A stretch of 64,000 nt of DNA from Chondrilla cf. caribensis. Its lineage: Eukaryota > Porifera > Demospongiae > Chondrillida > Chondrillidae. Shown here in pieces: positions 11,867 through 24,500 of this stretch (positions are counted from its first letter, which is position 1; each line of letters starts with the position of its first letter). The stretch is taken from positions 223,501 to 287,500 of the forward strand of contig OZ026566.1 of NCBI GenBank assembly GCA_964020155.1, written 5' to 3'. A program made the translations under genes and the position numbers. Under the pieces are notes generated by a model. That model was not told the DNA's origin, did no database searches, and worked only from the letters and a program-made list of their open reading frames with translations.

Positions 11867-14660
11867 TGAAGGCCAGGTCCACAAGGTCTTTCCTCTTCAG
11901 TGCGGCATGTGTACATGTCATGGCTATTATCTTGGCTGTTTTGATGAGAAGGTAGTTGGTGCGGTCGTAACTGGATCGAAGCAGCTCAAAAGCACGGAAC
12001 TCCTCGAGTTGTTTGAATATTCTGCTAATATGACGGTAACAACCCTACAAGATACGTGGGTAGATGACAGAGAATGGACAACTTGTACAGTACTACAGGG
12101 ATGTCAGTATGTGAAAGTGGGTGTGTCAGTATGTGAAAGTGGGTGTGTCAGTGAATGAAAGTGTGAGTGTCCACAGTTTGTGTGCTGTGATGACACACAT
12201 TCATACATAGGTGCACTCCTGTACTAACCTCTGCTATGTCCATGTCTTCAGCAAAGCTTTGTCCCCTAAACACTGGTTGAGGAGCATTTGAGAAGTAATC
12301 GTGAAATGGGAAATGTTCAAAAATAGCAGCTACACCCTCTGCCTGTAAGATGGAGAAAGTACACGTACATACATGTGTTGCTGGTGTATGTGTGTGTTAG
12401 CAAGTGTACATGAAGCACAGATATCTAACCTCGTTAGCTAAGGGTTTCACCCTACTCATGAACTCCTCCCATCTTGACACGACCTGGTAGAGGAAGAAAT
12501 GTCCAGCTGTTTCACAGGTGTAGGCAACATCTCCTGGGACACCCAGACTGTGCTGCAGACGCTCCACCTCCTTCAACAGCTTCACTCTCAGTCTCAGGAT
12601 GAAGTTGACACGACCGTATCTAGCAGAGGAGTGAGGAACAAGGTAGGCTGTACCACACCCACAGGACACACCCACTACAGCACACATACGAGCCACACCA
12701 AATCCCATACATGTCATGAGTAGAGACTACCCCTCAATGTAGCAATTGGACACCAAATCCCAGTCATAACGTCAACAGAGGAACTGTGTGTGGTATTGAG
12801 AATGACCACACCCACAGGACACACCCACCTGCTGAAGTCCTTGTCAGTTGCTAGTTCCTCCTCCCCGTGTCCAAGACGAAGGAGATGTCGTTCGTCGATG
12901 TCGAGCGCCATAATCTTCTCAAAGAGTTGGTTGAGTGCCTGTAGAATACCAAGCGGCCATACCATCAGCTATGCCCACACCTAACCACACTCATCACCTC
13001 CACACCCTACACCTAGCACACATAGTACACACCCACACCTACCACACACACTACACATTCACACCTACCACACACACTACACACCCACACCTAGCACACA
13101 CACTACACACCCACATCTACCACACCCACCTGGTTGGAATGGGTCACCAGCAGTATTCGCTGGTCTGGGAAGTTGTGGTAGAGATTAGAAATGATCTGCA
13201 CTGCCACGTCCGTCTTCCCGGTACCTGGTGGTCCGACGATGAGGGTCAGTCCTGGCTGCATGCCCGAGTGGATGGCCTCCACTTGAGTGGGAGTGAACCT
13301 GATGGAGTTTCTGAACAAGAGGACCAACTCGCAAAGGTTATTTACTATACTACAATGTGGAATAGGTTATTCCAGTATAACGTAGGATATCCAATTCCAC
13401 ATACATACACGGAATACCCATTGTATACTCACACCCACTGTGTACCGCTTAGGCTGATCGTAGGTTATTCCAGTATAACTTAGGATATCCAATGCCCACA
13501 TACATACACCCACTGTATTCCTCTTAGGCTGATCGTAGGTTACTCCAGTATAACTTAGGATATCCAATTCCCACATACATATACCCACTGTGTACCTCTT
13601 AGGCTGATCGTAGGGGTAGGGACCTCTGTTGGGAGTTGTGTAGGACTCCACCATCAACAGCTCCTTCACGGTGTCCTCATCCGTGTCACTAGGGGGAGGA
13701 CGCTTGTTGCTACGAACAGGAAAAGTCAACCGATATGGAGGACACTGATTGGTGGAATCCGAGCACTAAAGGAAGTGAATAGTAGGGAAGAGGATGTGAA
13801 TTACTCGATTGTAATGCTACACAGATTTGTAGTGCCAACCGGGATTGTGTGGTGTGGGAAGCTTTCCCTCAGGTGATCCAGGTCTAGGAAGGTGTCATTC
13901 CACTCCATTGTACTCAGCTGGCTGTCAAGGCTATGAAGAAGTGTCTGTTAATACATGTTACCATGACAAAGTGCTATATTTTACCTTTTATAGTTGGCAG
14001 CTGCAGGATCCCCGTATCCAAGCAACACATCGTGCAACCACTCCGGGACGACACATTCCGTGTTCATGAGAAACCTTATTGTCTCCAGCACAGCCTGGAG
14101 TCAGCAGTTGGGGGAGGGAGAGGGTGTTCACGCAATCACACAATGTGCGAAGCTCAAGGATGACGGGACCACACAAAACAAGGAGAACACCAAACCCAAC
14201 GCCCACAGACTACACAGATGTACAGGCATAGGCCTGCACCACCTCACACATACAGGTATTAGCCCTGCACCACCTCACACATACAGGCATTAGCCCTGTA
14301 CCACCTCACACATACAGTACAGGTATTAGCCCTGTACCACCTCACACATACAGGCATTAGCCCTGTACCACCTCACACATACAGGCATTAGCCCTGTACC
14401 ACCTCACACATACAGGTATTAGCCCTGTACCACCTCACACATACTGCACATGCATACCCCATCCCCGTACAGACTCTCCAGCTGGTTTGGTGATGTTGGA
14501 ACAGCGAGTACAGGAGGAGGTACGTACCTTGAAGTTGTTTTCTTTTGGTCTTCTCCTCATGAATACATTGAACGTACCATAAACATCCTTGAAGTAAATA
14601 GATAAAGTGGAAGAACAAGAGTGATTGCTTATGTAATGAGACAGGCACAAATGTGGACTG

Positions 14661-14731
<71 letters not shown>

Positions 14732-14948
14732 CTGCCCCTTTAACAGTCTTTTCCATGTCCGTTTGGTACTGGTTGGTGTCCAACAAGACTCTCCAGGTGC
14801 GACTATCTCCAGACAACTTTGGTTTGGGCTCTGGACCTTCCTCAATGACCTTGCCGTTCTCGTCCAACATTCCCTCCATCTCACACCCTCTCACATGTAA
14901 CAGACCAACCTAATGGATGATGATGCTCCACAATATGAGGAGAGATAA

Positions 14949-15028
<80 letters not shown>

Positions 15029-17912
15029 ATAGCGGCTCACCTGTGGTACAAATGTTGATTTAAGGTCAAGTTTAGCATCTCGTGAAGTACTTGGACGACA
15101 AGTAATAAGAAAACAGACGTCGTGTTTCCTGAGAGCTGCAAACATTAGTACACATAAATGATAGTGATGTCTGTACATTCACACAATACAGTAGACACAA
15201 ACTATGTATGTACATACCTTCCCTAAGGACACACCCACCTATTCAATGACACACCCAACTTCCTCAAGGGCACACCCACCTTCCCTAAGGACACACCCAC
15301 CTTCCCATTCCTCCTTGATGGACTGGTGCACACTCAACTGCAGGGTCACATCAGCTCTGACTCTGGCAGGCTTCTTCTCACCAACATTGGGCTTTACAAC
15401 TTCCACGATAGAAAACTCAGAAATCGGCTACAAAATCAATGTAGATTTGTGGTGTTATAAAGTGTAGCACAATAGATGTTTGGGGGTTTGAAATGTTATG
15501 CAATAGTCACCAATGATTGTGCAACAAAGCACTGCATGCTTGGTGAGTGTAGTTCAATAGACTCACGTTAGCCATTTTAGCCCAACCAGAGAACTCCGTT
15601 GTGCCCTGGGGTGTTACCCTACAGGTTGTCATGACAACATGATTACTCACCACACAGGCACACTAAACAACCACACACACGTGACCTACACATAACCACT
15701 CTGCTCGAGCAACTCACCATGGTTTTAGTCGGCTTATAACATCCTCGATATCTTGTCTTATCTCATCTGCAACGACAACAACACTCATCACTAACCCTAC
15801 ACCCACTGCCACGCCCACTTACAAGTTGATTCCAGTCTGAACAAGATGAAGTTTCTCAGCAGATAGTCATGAAGTGTGAGAAATTGGAGGTTCAATTTTG
15901 GCAGTGCTAGGCAACCATCTCCATAGTAATAGTCCATCGGCACCACATTCTCGTCCCAAATGATCTGGCAATCAATTAAGAGCAGCACTGACACACTCAC
16001 TCACCACACAGCCTGTGCATACGGTCATGATATAGAGGAATGTAAGTACTTAATTCTTAATAATCCTTTATGTGTTTCATCAAAATAGGTTAGATATAAT
16101 GTACGGACCTGGTGTACACCTAGTAGCACACACCTGGAGTACACCTAGTGGCACACACCTGGTGTACACCTAGTGGCACACACCTGGAGTACACCTAGTG
16201 GCACACACCTGGAGTACACCTAGTGGCACACACCTGGAGTACACCTAGTGGCACACACCTGGTGTACACCTAGTGGCACACACCTGGTGTACACCTAGTG
16301 GCACACACCTGGTGTACACCTAGTAGCACACACCTGGTGTACACCTAGTGGCACACACCTGGTGTACACCTAGTGGCACACACCTGGTGTACACCTAGTA
16401 GCACACACCTGGAGTACACCTAGTGGCACACACCTGGTGTACACCTAGTGGCACACACCTGGTGTACACCTAGTGGCACACACCTGGAGTACACCTAGTG
16501 GCACACACCTGGAGTACACCTAGTGGCACACACCTGGTGTACACCTAGTGGCACACACCTGGTGTACACCTAGTAGCACACACCTGGTGTACACCTAGTA
16601 GCATACACCTGGTGTACACCTAGTAGCATCTAAGGAGTAGTAAATGCATGCACATACGAGTATACACACCTCTTCTGTAGGGTAAATAGGCATATCATTC
16701 AATTTCTGAATTTGAGACTGTCGTCTCTCATGTTTGTAGGACAGTAGCTCCACCAGGAGTTCCTGAGGAGTGCTCCCTTCCAACTGGACCAGGTGGAGGC
16801 TGGCAGCAATCCGCCGGAGTGTTTCATGTCTAAGGTGGATGGTGGGCAAATCAAACATAAACGTCACATGTCAGTCATGTGACAAGCATGTAATGTAAAC
16901 TGTTAAACTGACGAGAGAGGTGAGAAGTGTCTGATCAGACTCTTCCTCTGGTCAATACTGGCTACATTGCTGAGGGCAAAGGACCTCAGTTCGGGATACA
17001 GCTTGAAGCAGGTCCTCTGCAGAGAAATGATCTTGTCATAGTGGAGGTCCAGCATCTCGTGGTCAGTTAAGGCAACTCCTGAAGGATTGAGAAGAGAGTC
17101 AGACTATTGATACTGCTTGCAGGAGTGGGTGTGTCTGTGAAAGATCTAAACATTAGTGGGTGTGTCTGCGGAAGATCTAAACATTAGTGGGTGTGTCTGG
17201 AGGAGATCTAAATATTAGTGGGTGTACCTGTGGGAGATCTAAACATTAGTGGGTGTGTCTGGAGGAGATTTAAACATTAGCGGGTGTGTCAAGGGTGGCG
17301 GTACACACCAGTTTGGTCGTTGATCTCAAATCCTGCGTAGAATTTCAACCTTTCCAACAGCTGTTGGAAGAGATGTCCCTCAGGCTGCCGGTGGGGGAGA
17401 CGGGATAACGAGCATCTGACAATAAACAGGTGGTCATCCAGAAGAGTGTTGAAGAACCTTCGCGTTGGGAGCTGAGCCTAAAAATAAAGCATACAAATAC
17501 ATACAATGTATGTGTGAGAGTGGACACAGGGATGTGCATGATATGAAATACGTGGATGGACTTTTCTGAGTTTCTCACTTCCAAATCAGTAATAAACTCC
17601 AGAAACCGCTCACAATAGTTGACGACATCAGGATTAACAGGTCCATCCTCATCAACGGAGTCCAGGATGGTGTAGTAGTTCTTCATTAGTTTGGACAGGA
17701 AACATCTCTCCCAGAGTACTCTATGATTCCACAAACAGTGACAGTGAAGCAAGCACCCATCAGGCAGCAATGTCTACCCCCACCTCTCTTTGGCCTCCTC
17801 GTCTAACTTGGCATCCTTCTTCTGAATGTGGTTCCAGTACTTCTTCAACCGGGTATGCTTCAGGAATTCCTCATCTCTTCTCTCCTACAAGCATTGAAGC
17901 ACTCAACAGTGA

Positions 17913-17985
<73 letters not shown>

Positions 17986-19291
17986 CCACTGACAACCTAC
18001 GTACAGGTAACAAGCAGGTCCAACTTGAGAGAGATACAAACTTTTGTACCTGAGTACGAATCAGATCCTCTTCCTGTGAAAGTTGACGGATATGTTATAT
18101 GGTATGTATTTGATCAAGTCACACTTTATAAAGTGGCCACATGGGTGAAGGTACTCCAAGTCCACCCACAACTCACTAAGCTGTTGAAACAATGAACCAA
18201 GAAGACCAGTAGAATGCCCTGTTCCTTGATGCTAAGCTGGAGAATATGAAGAGGGACCTCACACACACACATCCATCTCGAGAACATTGTGTGTACACAG
18301 AAGCATCCTCTATGAGAGACCACATTGAAGGGTCCGTTGAAAGTGGTCTCTCAAAGCATGTCCAATTCATTATTCCACTACTGGGTGCTCACCTTCTGGT
18401 TCATCACAGTATGGGTTGCCCTGGTGAAGTAACCTGGGAATTTATCGGGATTTCCCTTGAATGCCTGGAGGTGTGTGTGAGTACAGAGAAAGAGTTCTTG
18501 CAAGTTAAAGACAAGTTTCTACCCTGCTATTTAACATTCTCCACACGAGATCACCCACACACCTCCCAAGGGGGGACTCTTTCCCTGAACTTTTCATTCA
18601 CCATCACGGCAATGCTGATGATGTGGAATACGGAGGACTGAGCAGGATCAAATGCAGGCCAGAGATACTTCTCCAAGTACTGACTAAATTCGAGAAATTT
18701 AACTTTGAAAGGAGAAAACTTTGATGGCAGTAGCTCTTCTTGGTACAGTTTGTCGGGAATCTACACAGAGAAAAATTCCACAATGCACAGTCTGTATGTA
18801 CCTAATACCAGTAGGTTACAAATGTAAGGTAAAATGGGGTAAGCTCTGGGATTTGATTTCAATGAATACAACAGCCACTCCATACGAGGACTCATACAAG
18901 GCAAGATGGGGTAACTTGGGGAAAACTTGCATATTACCAACATCAAGCACTGAGAAGTTGAGTCCACTTTCCAAGTTACCCATTCTACATACGTAGCTCA
19001 CACTTCAAGTAGGTCCACACCAATCTAATGAGGTCAAAGCTGGGCACATACAGGTCAAACCTGGGTACATACAGGTCAAACCTGGGCACATACAGGTCAA
19101 CCCTGGGCACATACAGGTGAAACCTGGGCACATACAGGTCAAACCTGGGTACATACAGGTCAACCCTGGGCATATACAGGACTACCAAAGAAGCTTACTG
19201 TGATATGAGGATCAAAACTCTTTGGATCATTGGATTGAGATCTACTCCACTTGTCAACACACTCCTGCAGCGAGTGAAATACCACAAACAT
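9779..19291 (-). CDS. AQR: AQR, intron-binding spliceosomal RNA helicase aquarius
   Basis: About 27 short exons on the minus strand follow the AQR family from end to end. The N-terminal helical part includes [11 protein letters not shown] near 18.7 kb, [13 protein letters not shown] near 17.45 kb, [19 protein letters not shown] near 15.9 kb and [11 protein letters not shown] near 15.12 kb. The SF1 helicase core follows: Walker A GPPGTGKT at about 13208-13231, motif II region MEESAQ at about 11731-11748 (Glu-Glu-Ser-Ala replaces a DEAD box), [12 protein letters not shown] across exons near 11.65 and 11.5 kb, [14 protein letters not shown] and [11 protein letters not shown] near 10.7-10.8 kb. 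The tail is acidic and disordered, ending at the TGA at 9779-9781. AQR joins the catalytic spliceosome at the branch-site side, forms the intron-binding complex with XAB2 and ISY1, and couples splicing to snoRNP assembly. The first confident exon begins ECVDKW near 19.28 kb; the ATG at 19289-19291 is my best start but uncertain. It converges with the hydantoinase gene (117-bp gap). Confidence 0.95.
10579..10624. repeat. (CA)n microsatellite, intronic
   Basis: CA repeat in an AQR intron, just downstream (minus strand) of the exon encoding [11 protein letters not shown]. Confidence 0.9.
11802..11864. repeat. (CA)n microsatellite, intronic
   Basis: Pure CA repeat of about 63 bp in the AQR intron next to the exon that encodes the MEESAQ motif. 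Confidence 0.95.
13366..13625 (-). repeat. About 75-bp tandem copies of an AQR exon 3' end and its splice donor
   Basis: The 3' end of the AQR exon coding PYDQPKR and its GTACAC donor (around 13600) recurs twice more at about 75-bp spacing downstream on the minus strand, with a further degenerate copy near 13380-13430. Each copy keeps the YDQPKR coding piece and the following bases. Since 75 is a multiple of three, the frame stays open through all copies. The normal product joins the first copy (PYPYDQPKR, phase 2) to the exon beginning NSIRFTPTQ. Confidence 0.8.
14232..14443. repeat. 31-bp minisatellite, about 7 copies
   Basis: Tandem unit of about 31 bp built from ACCACCTCACACATACAGG and CATTAGCCCTGT, in an AQR intron. 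Confidence 0.9.
14662..14729. repeat. (CA)n microsatellite, intronic
   Basis: Pure CA repeat between two AQR exons, close to the donor of the exon ending [11 protein letters not shown]. Confidence 0.95.
14951..15027. repeat. (CA)n microsatellite, intronic
   Basis: Pure CA repeat of about 77 bp in the next AQR intron. With the tract at 14662-14729, two consecutive introns carry the same strand-biased repeat. Confidence 0.95.
16107..16628. repeat. 25-bp minisatellite, about 21 copies
   Basis: Head-to-tail 25-bp unit, ACACCTAGTGGCACACACCT plus GGTGT or GGAGT, in the AQR intron between the exons encoding PIYPTEE and IIWDENVVP. The GGTGT/GGAGT and GTGGCA/GTAGCA variants are interspersed, as expected from unequal exchange. 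Confidence 0.95.
17119..17291. repeat. 31-bp minisatellite, about 5 copies
   Basis: Tandem unit of about 31 bp combining ATTAGTGGGTGTGTCTG with a GGAGATCTAAAC segment, in an AQR intron. It contains the CACACCCAC-type motif (minus strand) seen throughout the window. Confidence 0.85.
17917..17983. repeat. (CA)n microsatellite, intronic
   Basis: Pure CA repeat of about 67 bp in an AQR intron, upstream of the minus-strand exon coding [16 protein letters not shown]. Confidence 0.95.
19035..19178. repeat. 21-bp minisatellite, about 7 copies
   Basis: Tandem 21-bp unit GGGCACATACAGGTCAAACC plus T, in an early AQR intron. Its length is a multiple of three, so it leaves an open frame with a DLYVPRF-type repeat that is not a gene. 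Confidence 0.9.
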
Positions 19292-19305
19292 TCGTGTACT
19301 ACGAG

Positions 19306-19741
19306 TCAGTAGCTGACAACTCGCTGCTGTCGATTCATAAGGACTCGGCGTACCCTAACATATCTCTCATTATTCCAAACAGAGCTCTTCTGCTCAGCTT
19401 CCAGGCCAGCTTCATAGGAACGCCACGTGCTCTACAATACACAGGATCAGGATCAGTCACTACCAGTGTGGGCTGCCATCCTTCACAACCTTACTTTCAT
19501 CGCAAATCTTCTCTTCCCCTTTTTCGTGACTTTGGTCATCTTCTTGAATTCTATATTGGACCGCGAGAGCCAAACATCCTCCAGTATACACAGTAGAGTT
19601 GCAAATGCGTACATGCTCACACACCACACATCGCGCAACGTTCATTTCAAAAGTGCAGTTTCTCCACAACTGCTTCTACACGGGTATAAGCACCTTACCT
19701 TCCATAAAAGCTACTGGAGTGCCAATTAATCCTTGTGCCAT
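19306..19741 (-). CDS. Small basic protein ORF of 74 residues in three exons, upstream of AQR
   Basis: Exons 19699-19741, 19495-19550 and 19306-19431 chain on the minus strand with GTAAGG donors, AG acceptors and compatible phases (1, then 0). The product starts MAQGLIGTPVAFMEEF, has a very basic middle (KKMTKVTKKGKRR) and ends RQQRVVSY before a TGA. I do not recognise it. The stop lies only 14 bp before the ATG proposed for AQR on the same strand. The ORF could therefore be a separate small gene, an upstream ORF in the AQR transcript, or a sign that the AQR 5' end is misread. The opposite strand of exon 2 codes a hydrophobic stretch, a mirror effect of AAA/AAG codons; I prefer the minus strand because all three junctions fit. 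Confidence 0.4.
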
Positions 19742-19902
19742 AGCTACTTCGCCAATAGATACAGGAAGGTAGCTCAAATATATTATTGATTCACTTCAGC
19801 ATAGGCCCTGCAGCTCCCCTAGTACGGAGCCATTTTCCTATACATCGGATGGACCATAGACTCTACGTATAGTGAGCGTAGTAAGTTGCGCAATCTCATA
19901 AA
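19742..19902. promoter_or_regulatory. Bidirectional promoter, AQR side / ERG28
   Basis: 161 bp between divergent starts. It contains ACCATAGACTCTACGTATAG at about 19853-19872, which shares 16 consecutive bases (ACCATAGACTCTACGT) with the DZANK1/ZW10 promoter element near 25295. Confidence 0.5.
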
Positions 19903-20580
19903 ATGGCCACTTCGAATCTCTTACGAGTATGGGTGGGTGTGGTTGCCGTTACGGCCACGGCCAATACACTCCGTTGCTATACAAGTTCAACGTTCATTGG
20001 AGACCGAATATTCCAGTTAGCTCCGGATCAGGGTGAGTGCTTGCTACTCCGGAGTGAGCATGTGTTGCAACACTACGACTAGCTTCTCTACTCTGCTTTA
20101 TCCACCACGGGCGCAGCCACTGGTGTAGCGTCCAGAGCATTTGGTACCTGGACTGCTCTCTCTTCTGCTATCCGGCTCTTATTTGTGCTGAAGCCAAGAA
20201 ATAAAGAGTATGTGAACTCCAATCTCATACACTGTTAATGGCACCGCTCTTAGTGAAGTAATGCCCCCTGTCATTGCTACCACCTAGAGTCCGCTTATTG
20301 ACGCTGGTATCATTTCTACTGGCATTTGTGTACTTTACTGGTGAAGTGTTCATATTCAACACAGCACCACTAACATTTGGAACTATAGCACCATTGGCTA
20401 TATCTAGTGAGTTTGTTCACTCCATTGTTTGTCACACAAACACAGGTACTTTTGTACATACTGTACATTGTCACATGCGTACATACTCTGTCATCAAATA
20501 TTGTACATATGTATATTGTCACATGTTCTGTAACCAAATATTGCACAGGTATCACTTTTCTATGGATGTTGATTGCCTAA
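19903..20580 (+). CDS. ERG28: ERG28-like ER membrane sterol-biosynthesis scaffold
   Basis: Four exons, 19903-20032, 20117-20207, 20288-20406 and 20549-20580, with matching phases give 123 residues, close to the usual 130-150. The start is the ATG in AAAATGG. Family hallmarks: an N-terminal hydrophobic helix followed by ANTLRCY, then ATGVASRAFGTWTALSSAIR, then LTLVSFLLAFVYFTGEVFIF and TAPLTFGTIAPLAIS, forming about four membrane helices. ERG28 sits in the endoplasmic reticulum and tethers the C-4 demethylation enzymes (ERG25/26/27 equivalents) of sterol synthesis. The C terminus is short (WMLIA then stop) and lacks the lysine-rich tail of vertebrate forms. Its stop is 21 bp from the DZANK1 stop on the other strand. 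Confidence 0.85.
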
Positions 20581-20601
20581 CTTACTGAAGATGACCGTAC
20601 T

Positions 20602-21092
20602 TCACTTCAAGAGGGACTTTAGAGCGGTGGATCCAACATGACTGGCTATCAACTTTATAATCTCTTTATTGTCTTTACTTTGAGCAATCTCCGTGGCAGT
20701 CTGTCCCAGTTTGTTGGTCAATTTCACACTACAACCAGATCTGTTGAAAAGGAACAGGCATACAGTTCATATGCGCATGCATTTGGTTGCCAAACATCAG
20801 AACATACATGAGTGCTGAACATAAGGGACAAAACGATGTACTGTACTTGTGTACACATACGTATATATGCGTATGCAGAGTGACTTGATAAAGTCTATAA
20901 TTTCAGTAGGCATAATCCACAGTATCAGTCAAACGCCTACCTCAGTAACAATTCCACACAATCCCTGTATCCGTTCAACACAGCTTCGTGGAGAGCAGTA
21001 TTACCATTCCTAGGTGCAGGCAATAATAACACATCACATTGGTTTGGATGTACACACATAAAACATGTACATCATCACAAATGTAAGTGCAC

Positions 21093-21124
<32 letters not shown>

Positions 21125-21448
21125 ATAGCACTTACATAACTGTACAACACACACACACTCCATATGGAACATACGTAAGTATGTACGTACGTACTTGGCT
21201 GAAATGTCACCTTGTGCTCCGTAGCTCAAGAGAACATTCAGTACATCACATCGTCCATGTCTGGCAGCTAGACACAACACAGGGGTGCCTGAATCACTGA
21301 CTGCATTCACACTCCCACCCTGCATGTGTGGTAGGGTTGTCAAACATAAACACTGTCATATAGTGCTCACACACTCATATACGTAAATGTGACATGCTTA
21401 AGCAGGTATGTAAATGCATGTTCTTTTGGAATTTGATCCACAAACACT

Positions 21449-21543
<95 letters not shown>

Positions 21544-24500
21544 GCTCAATCAGCTGAGTGACAATGTCTGTTCTACCTTTACCATTGGAAGACACTTCTT
21601 CAAGTAATAGGTAGTTTTCAACCTAAAAGCAAAAACACTTACATATGTACATTATGTCAGTAACCTAACACAATGTATTTATCTTGTAACAAGGATCTTA
21701 CTGTTTGCTTGGTTGGGTTGGTTCTCAACAACTTCTTGGTCTTGTTGACACTGGCAGCAAGCTGGGCTATCCCAGCTAATCGGGAACTCCCTCCCAACAT
21801 GCTACTGTCCACACTGGTTGACTGCCTCACGACACCTGAAGCACGGATGAATGGTGGACAGACACAAATGATATACATATGTATGTACATAACAGAACGA
21901 CAAGTACATGTACAAACATGTACGTAAATACCTATGGTGGATCCAATCGATTGTGATACTCTGGTATTGGATGTAGTATTCTATTATGAGGAGAGATGTG
22001 GATATGTGTACATATGTGGAACGGATGTACACAACAATACATGGGACAAGTAAACTGCACCTTCTTTGTCTCAAATAACAAACTCAATTTCAATTCTCCA
22101 TCCTCCTCTGCAACCTCGGTAGAAACCAACTGTGGGTTTGCAAAAATGTACAGTCTAACCAACAGCACATGTTAGGATGAAGTGCTGGTAGACCAGTAGC
22201 AACAGACTGGACTTCCATGGGTGATAGGATGAGTGCAGTGCGGAACAATGTATTCAAGGAGAAGACCTTCCTACGTGCCTACAGTACATTCGTACCTTCC
22301 CAATTTGATGGTTTCCAATAGACTCTCTAAACTGAGAGCAGTTAGATGAATGGACCTTCAAATGGTGTGCTATGTGGTCCACCTGCTGTCTCCAATATCC
22401 TCGACCTGGGCTGAACTCCAACAGCGGCAAGGACACTTTCTTGGATCCAAACCTAGTTTCTTCAATCTCCTGTTGTTTCAGGGACATCTGGTTGACAGTC
22501 TGCTGAAGAGTCTGAGCTGACTTGTAGAATATCCCCTCAGTCTGAGTGGATTTGTTAAAGGTGGGGACTACAGGGACCTCCTCTGGCTCCACATCTCCTT
22601 CAATCACAGGATACCACACTACCCCATTACCATCACCTGTGGCCTGTGAAATCATACATAACACAAAAGTACAAGCACATTTAGAACTGAATATCGTACA
22701 TCAGTCTTAACACATACGTACGTACATATCAATTTACCAATGAAGTACCTCAAATAGTACTTGGTACAGTGTACACACTCCTGGTTAAAACATACACCTC
22801 GCTATGGCGCTAGCTCATGTACACTATGCCAACTAGTACTGATAGGAAGTGCCTCTGATAGTCACCTTGAGTTTGTTCTGTCTATCGACCAGTGACGGTC
22901 TCACAGCAGGCTCCAGACGGGCCTTGCAGGACACACAGAACAATGACTGCCAGTCATTCTTCATGGAACACACTTTGCATGTTAGGTCCATTACAGACTT
23001 CTTTGGCTACAAAGCAACGGTGAAACAGACACAGTCAACCTTCAGACACATGTACTGTGTAGTGCAGAGCATATTACATACAGTACACATGTACAAGCAC
23101 TAGGGCTCATACTACCTCCCCCCCTACCTGAGAGCCGCACCAGTCACAGTAGCGAGCATCCCTGGCGTTCACCCTACCACATGCACTGCACATGATGTGG
23201 TATTCTTCAGACCCAAAAGCAATAAGAGGATAGCTCTGAAACAGAAAGAATTATTATTATGTACGTAACATAATATGTACATATGTACAGTACATGTATG
23301 TACAGTATGGGTACAACCCAATAGGACTGTGGAACAACTGGTGAATGCCATATATGTACAACTGGTAAGTATTGTACAAACAGATAAATACTCTATGATG
23401 TTGGGAATATCAAACAATACACAACAGTATAAACACATGATTAAAATAATAACATACTAACAATACACAGTACAGATATGCATATGTACATAAGGTGCAC
23501 ACAAAACATTGGTAGTTGATCAATTGGGAGTACGTATGTATACACAAATCATACTCTTTTATTAGGTGGAAAATTCTGTAAAGGGGTGATGTTCCTCTCA
23601 CATGTGACACACATGTGACTATCAGGTGTATTAGCAGTCCCACAATAGTCACATGTCACTCCACTCTAAAAAATGCAAGAACAACACAATTGGTTCATTA
23701 ACATACATACAACATATGAAACAAATGCACACGTACATATCACTGTACATGTGTATGAATATACTCAACAGTCAAACTACATTATACGTATATTCGAAGA
23801 GAACAGGATTACGAATCATGATGGATTCTTGGGTTCTTAAGAAGGGTGGCCTTCAAAACTACCTAGAGACAACACTGGTGCCATGGCGATCTATGTACGT
23901 ACATAGGTTACATGCATGCATGCATGGGCTAGTGCGAGAGTCTCACTTCAACCACCAGGTCTTTCTGTGCCATGATAGTGGGGAGATCCCCCAGTGTCCC
24001 CATTGGAGAGTGGCACGAGGGACAAAACGGTACCTTCTTAGGCACAACAGCATGGCATTGTTTGCAGTAAGCAAAGTTAGTTGGTGTAACAGCTTCTCTA
24101 GTGTCAGCCAACACAGGATGGGTGTAACCACACTTTGGACAGAAGCGCGCATCTTTGATGTTCGGAAGTGGGTGTTTGCATTGCAAGCAACTGTGGAAAG
24201 AAATTGTGTGAAATGAAGTACATAATATACATACATATATGTATGTATAGTTACACATAATAATATTATGTATAAATTTTACATGTATACGTTTAGCAAC
24301 ACATACACAAGTAAGCAATGTACAAAGAAATGCACATTTTAGGCTGGCAAGCCAATACTGAACGATTCAACTCACATTTTATAATCTGGCTTAGATGTAG
24401 ACTGTAGCACTTGTGTACTTGAGTAGGGGGGTGCATTGTCCTCATCCAGAACCATATCCGAGACACTTGAGAGGGATAAGCTGAAGATAGAACATTACTG

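Noticed and set aside
19427..19729. Plus-strand frame with a hydrophobic stretch (LTFIANLLFPFFVTLVIF)
   Set aside because: It is the mirror of Lys-rich minus-strand codons, and the minus strand offers a fully phase-consistent three-exon structure.
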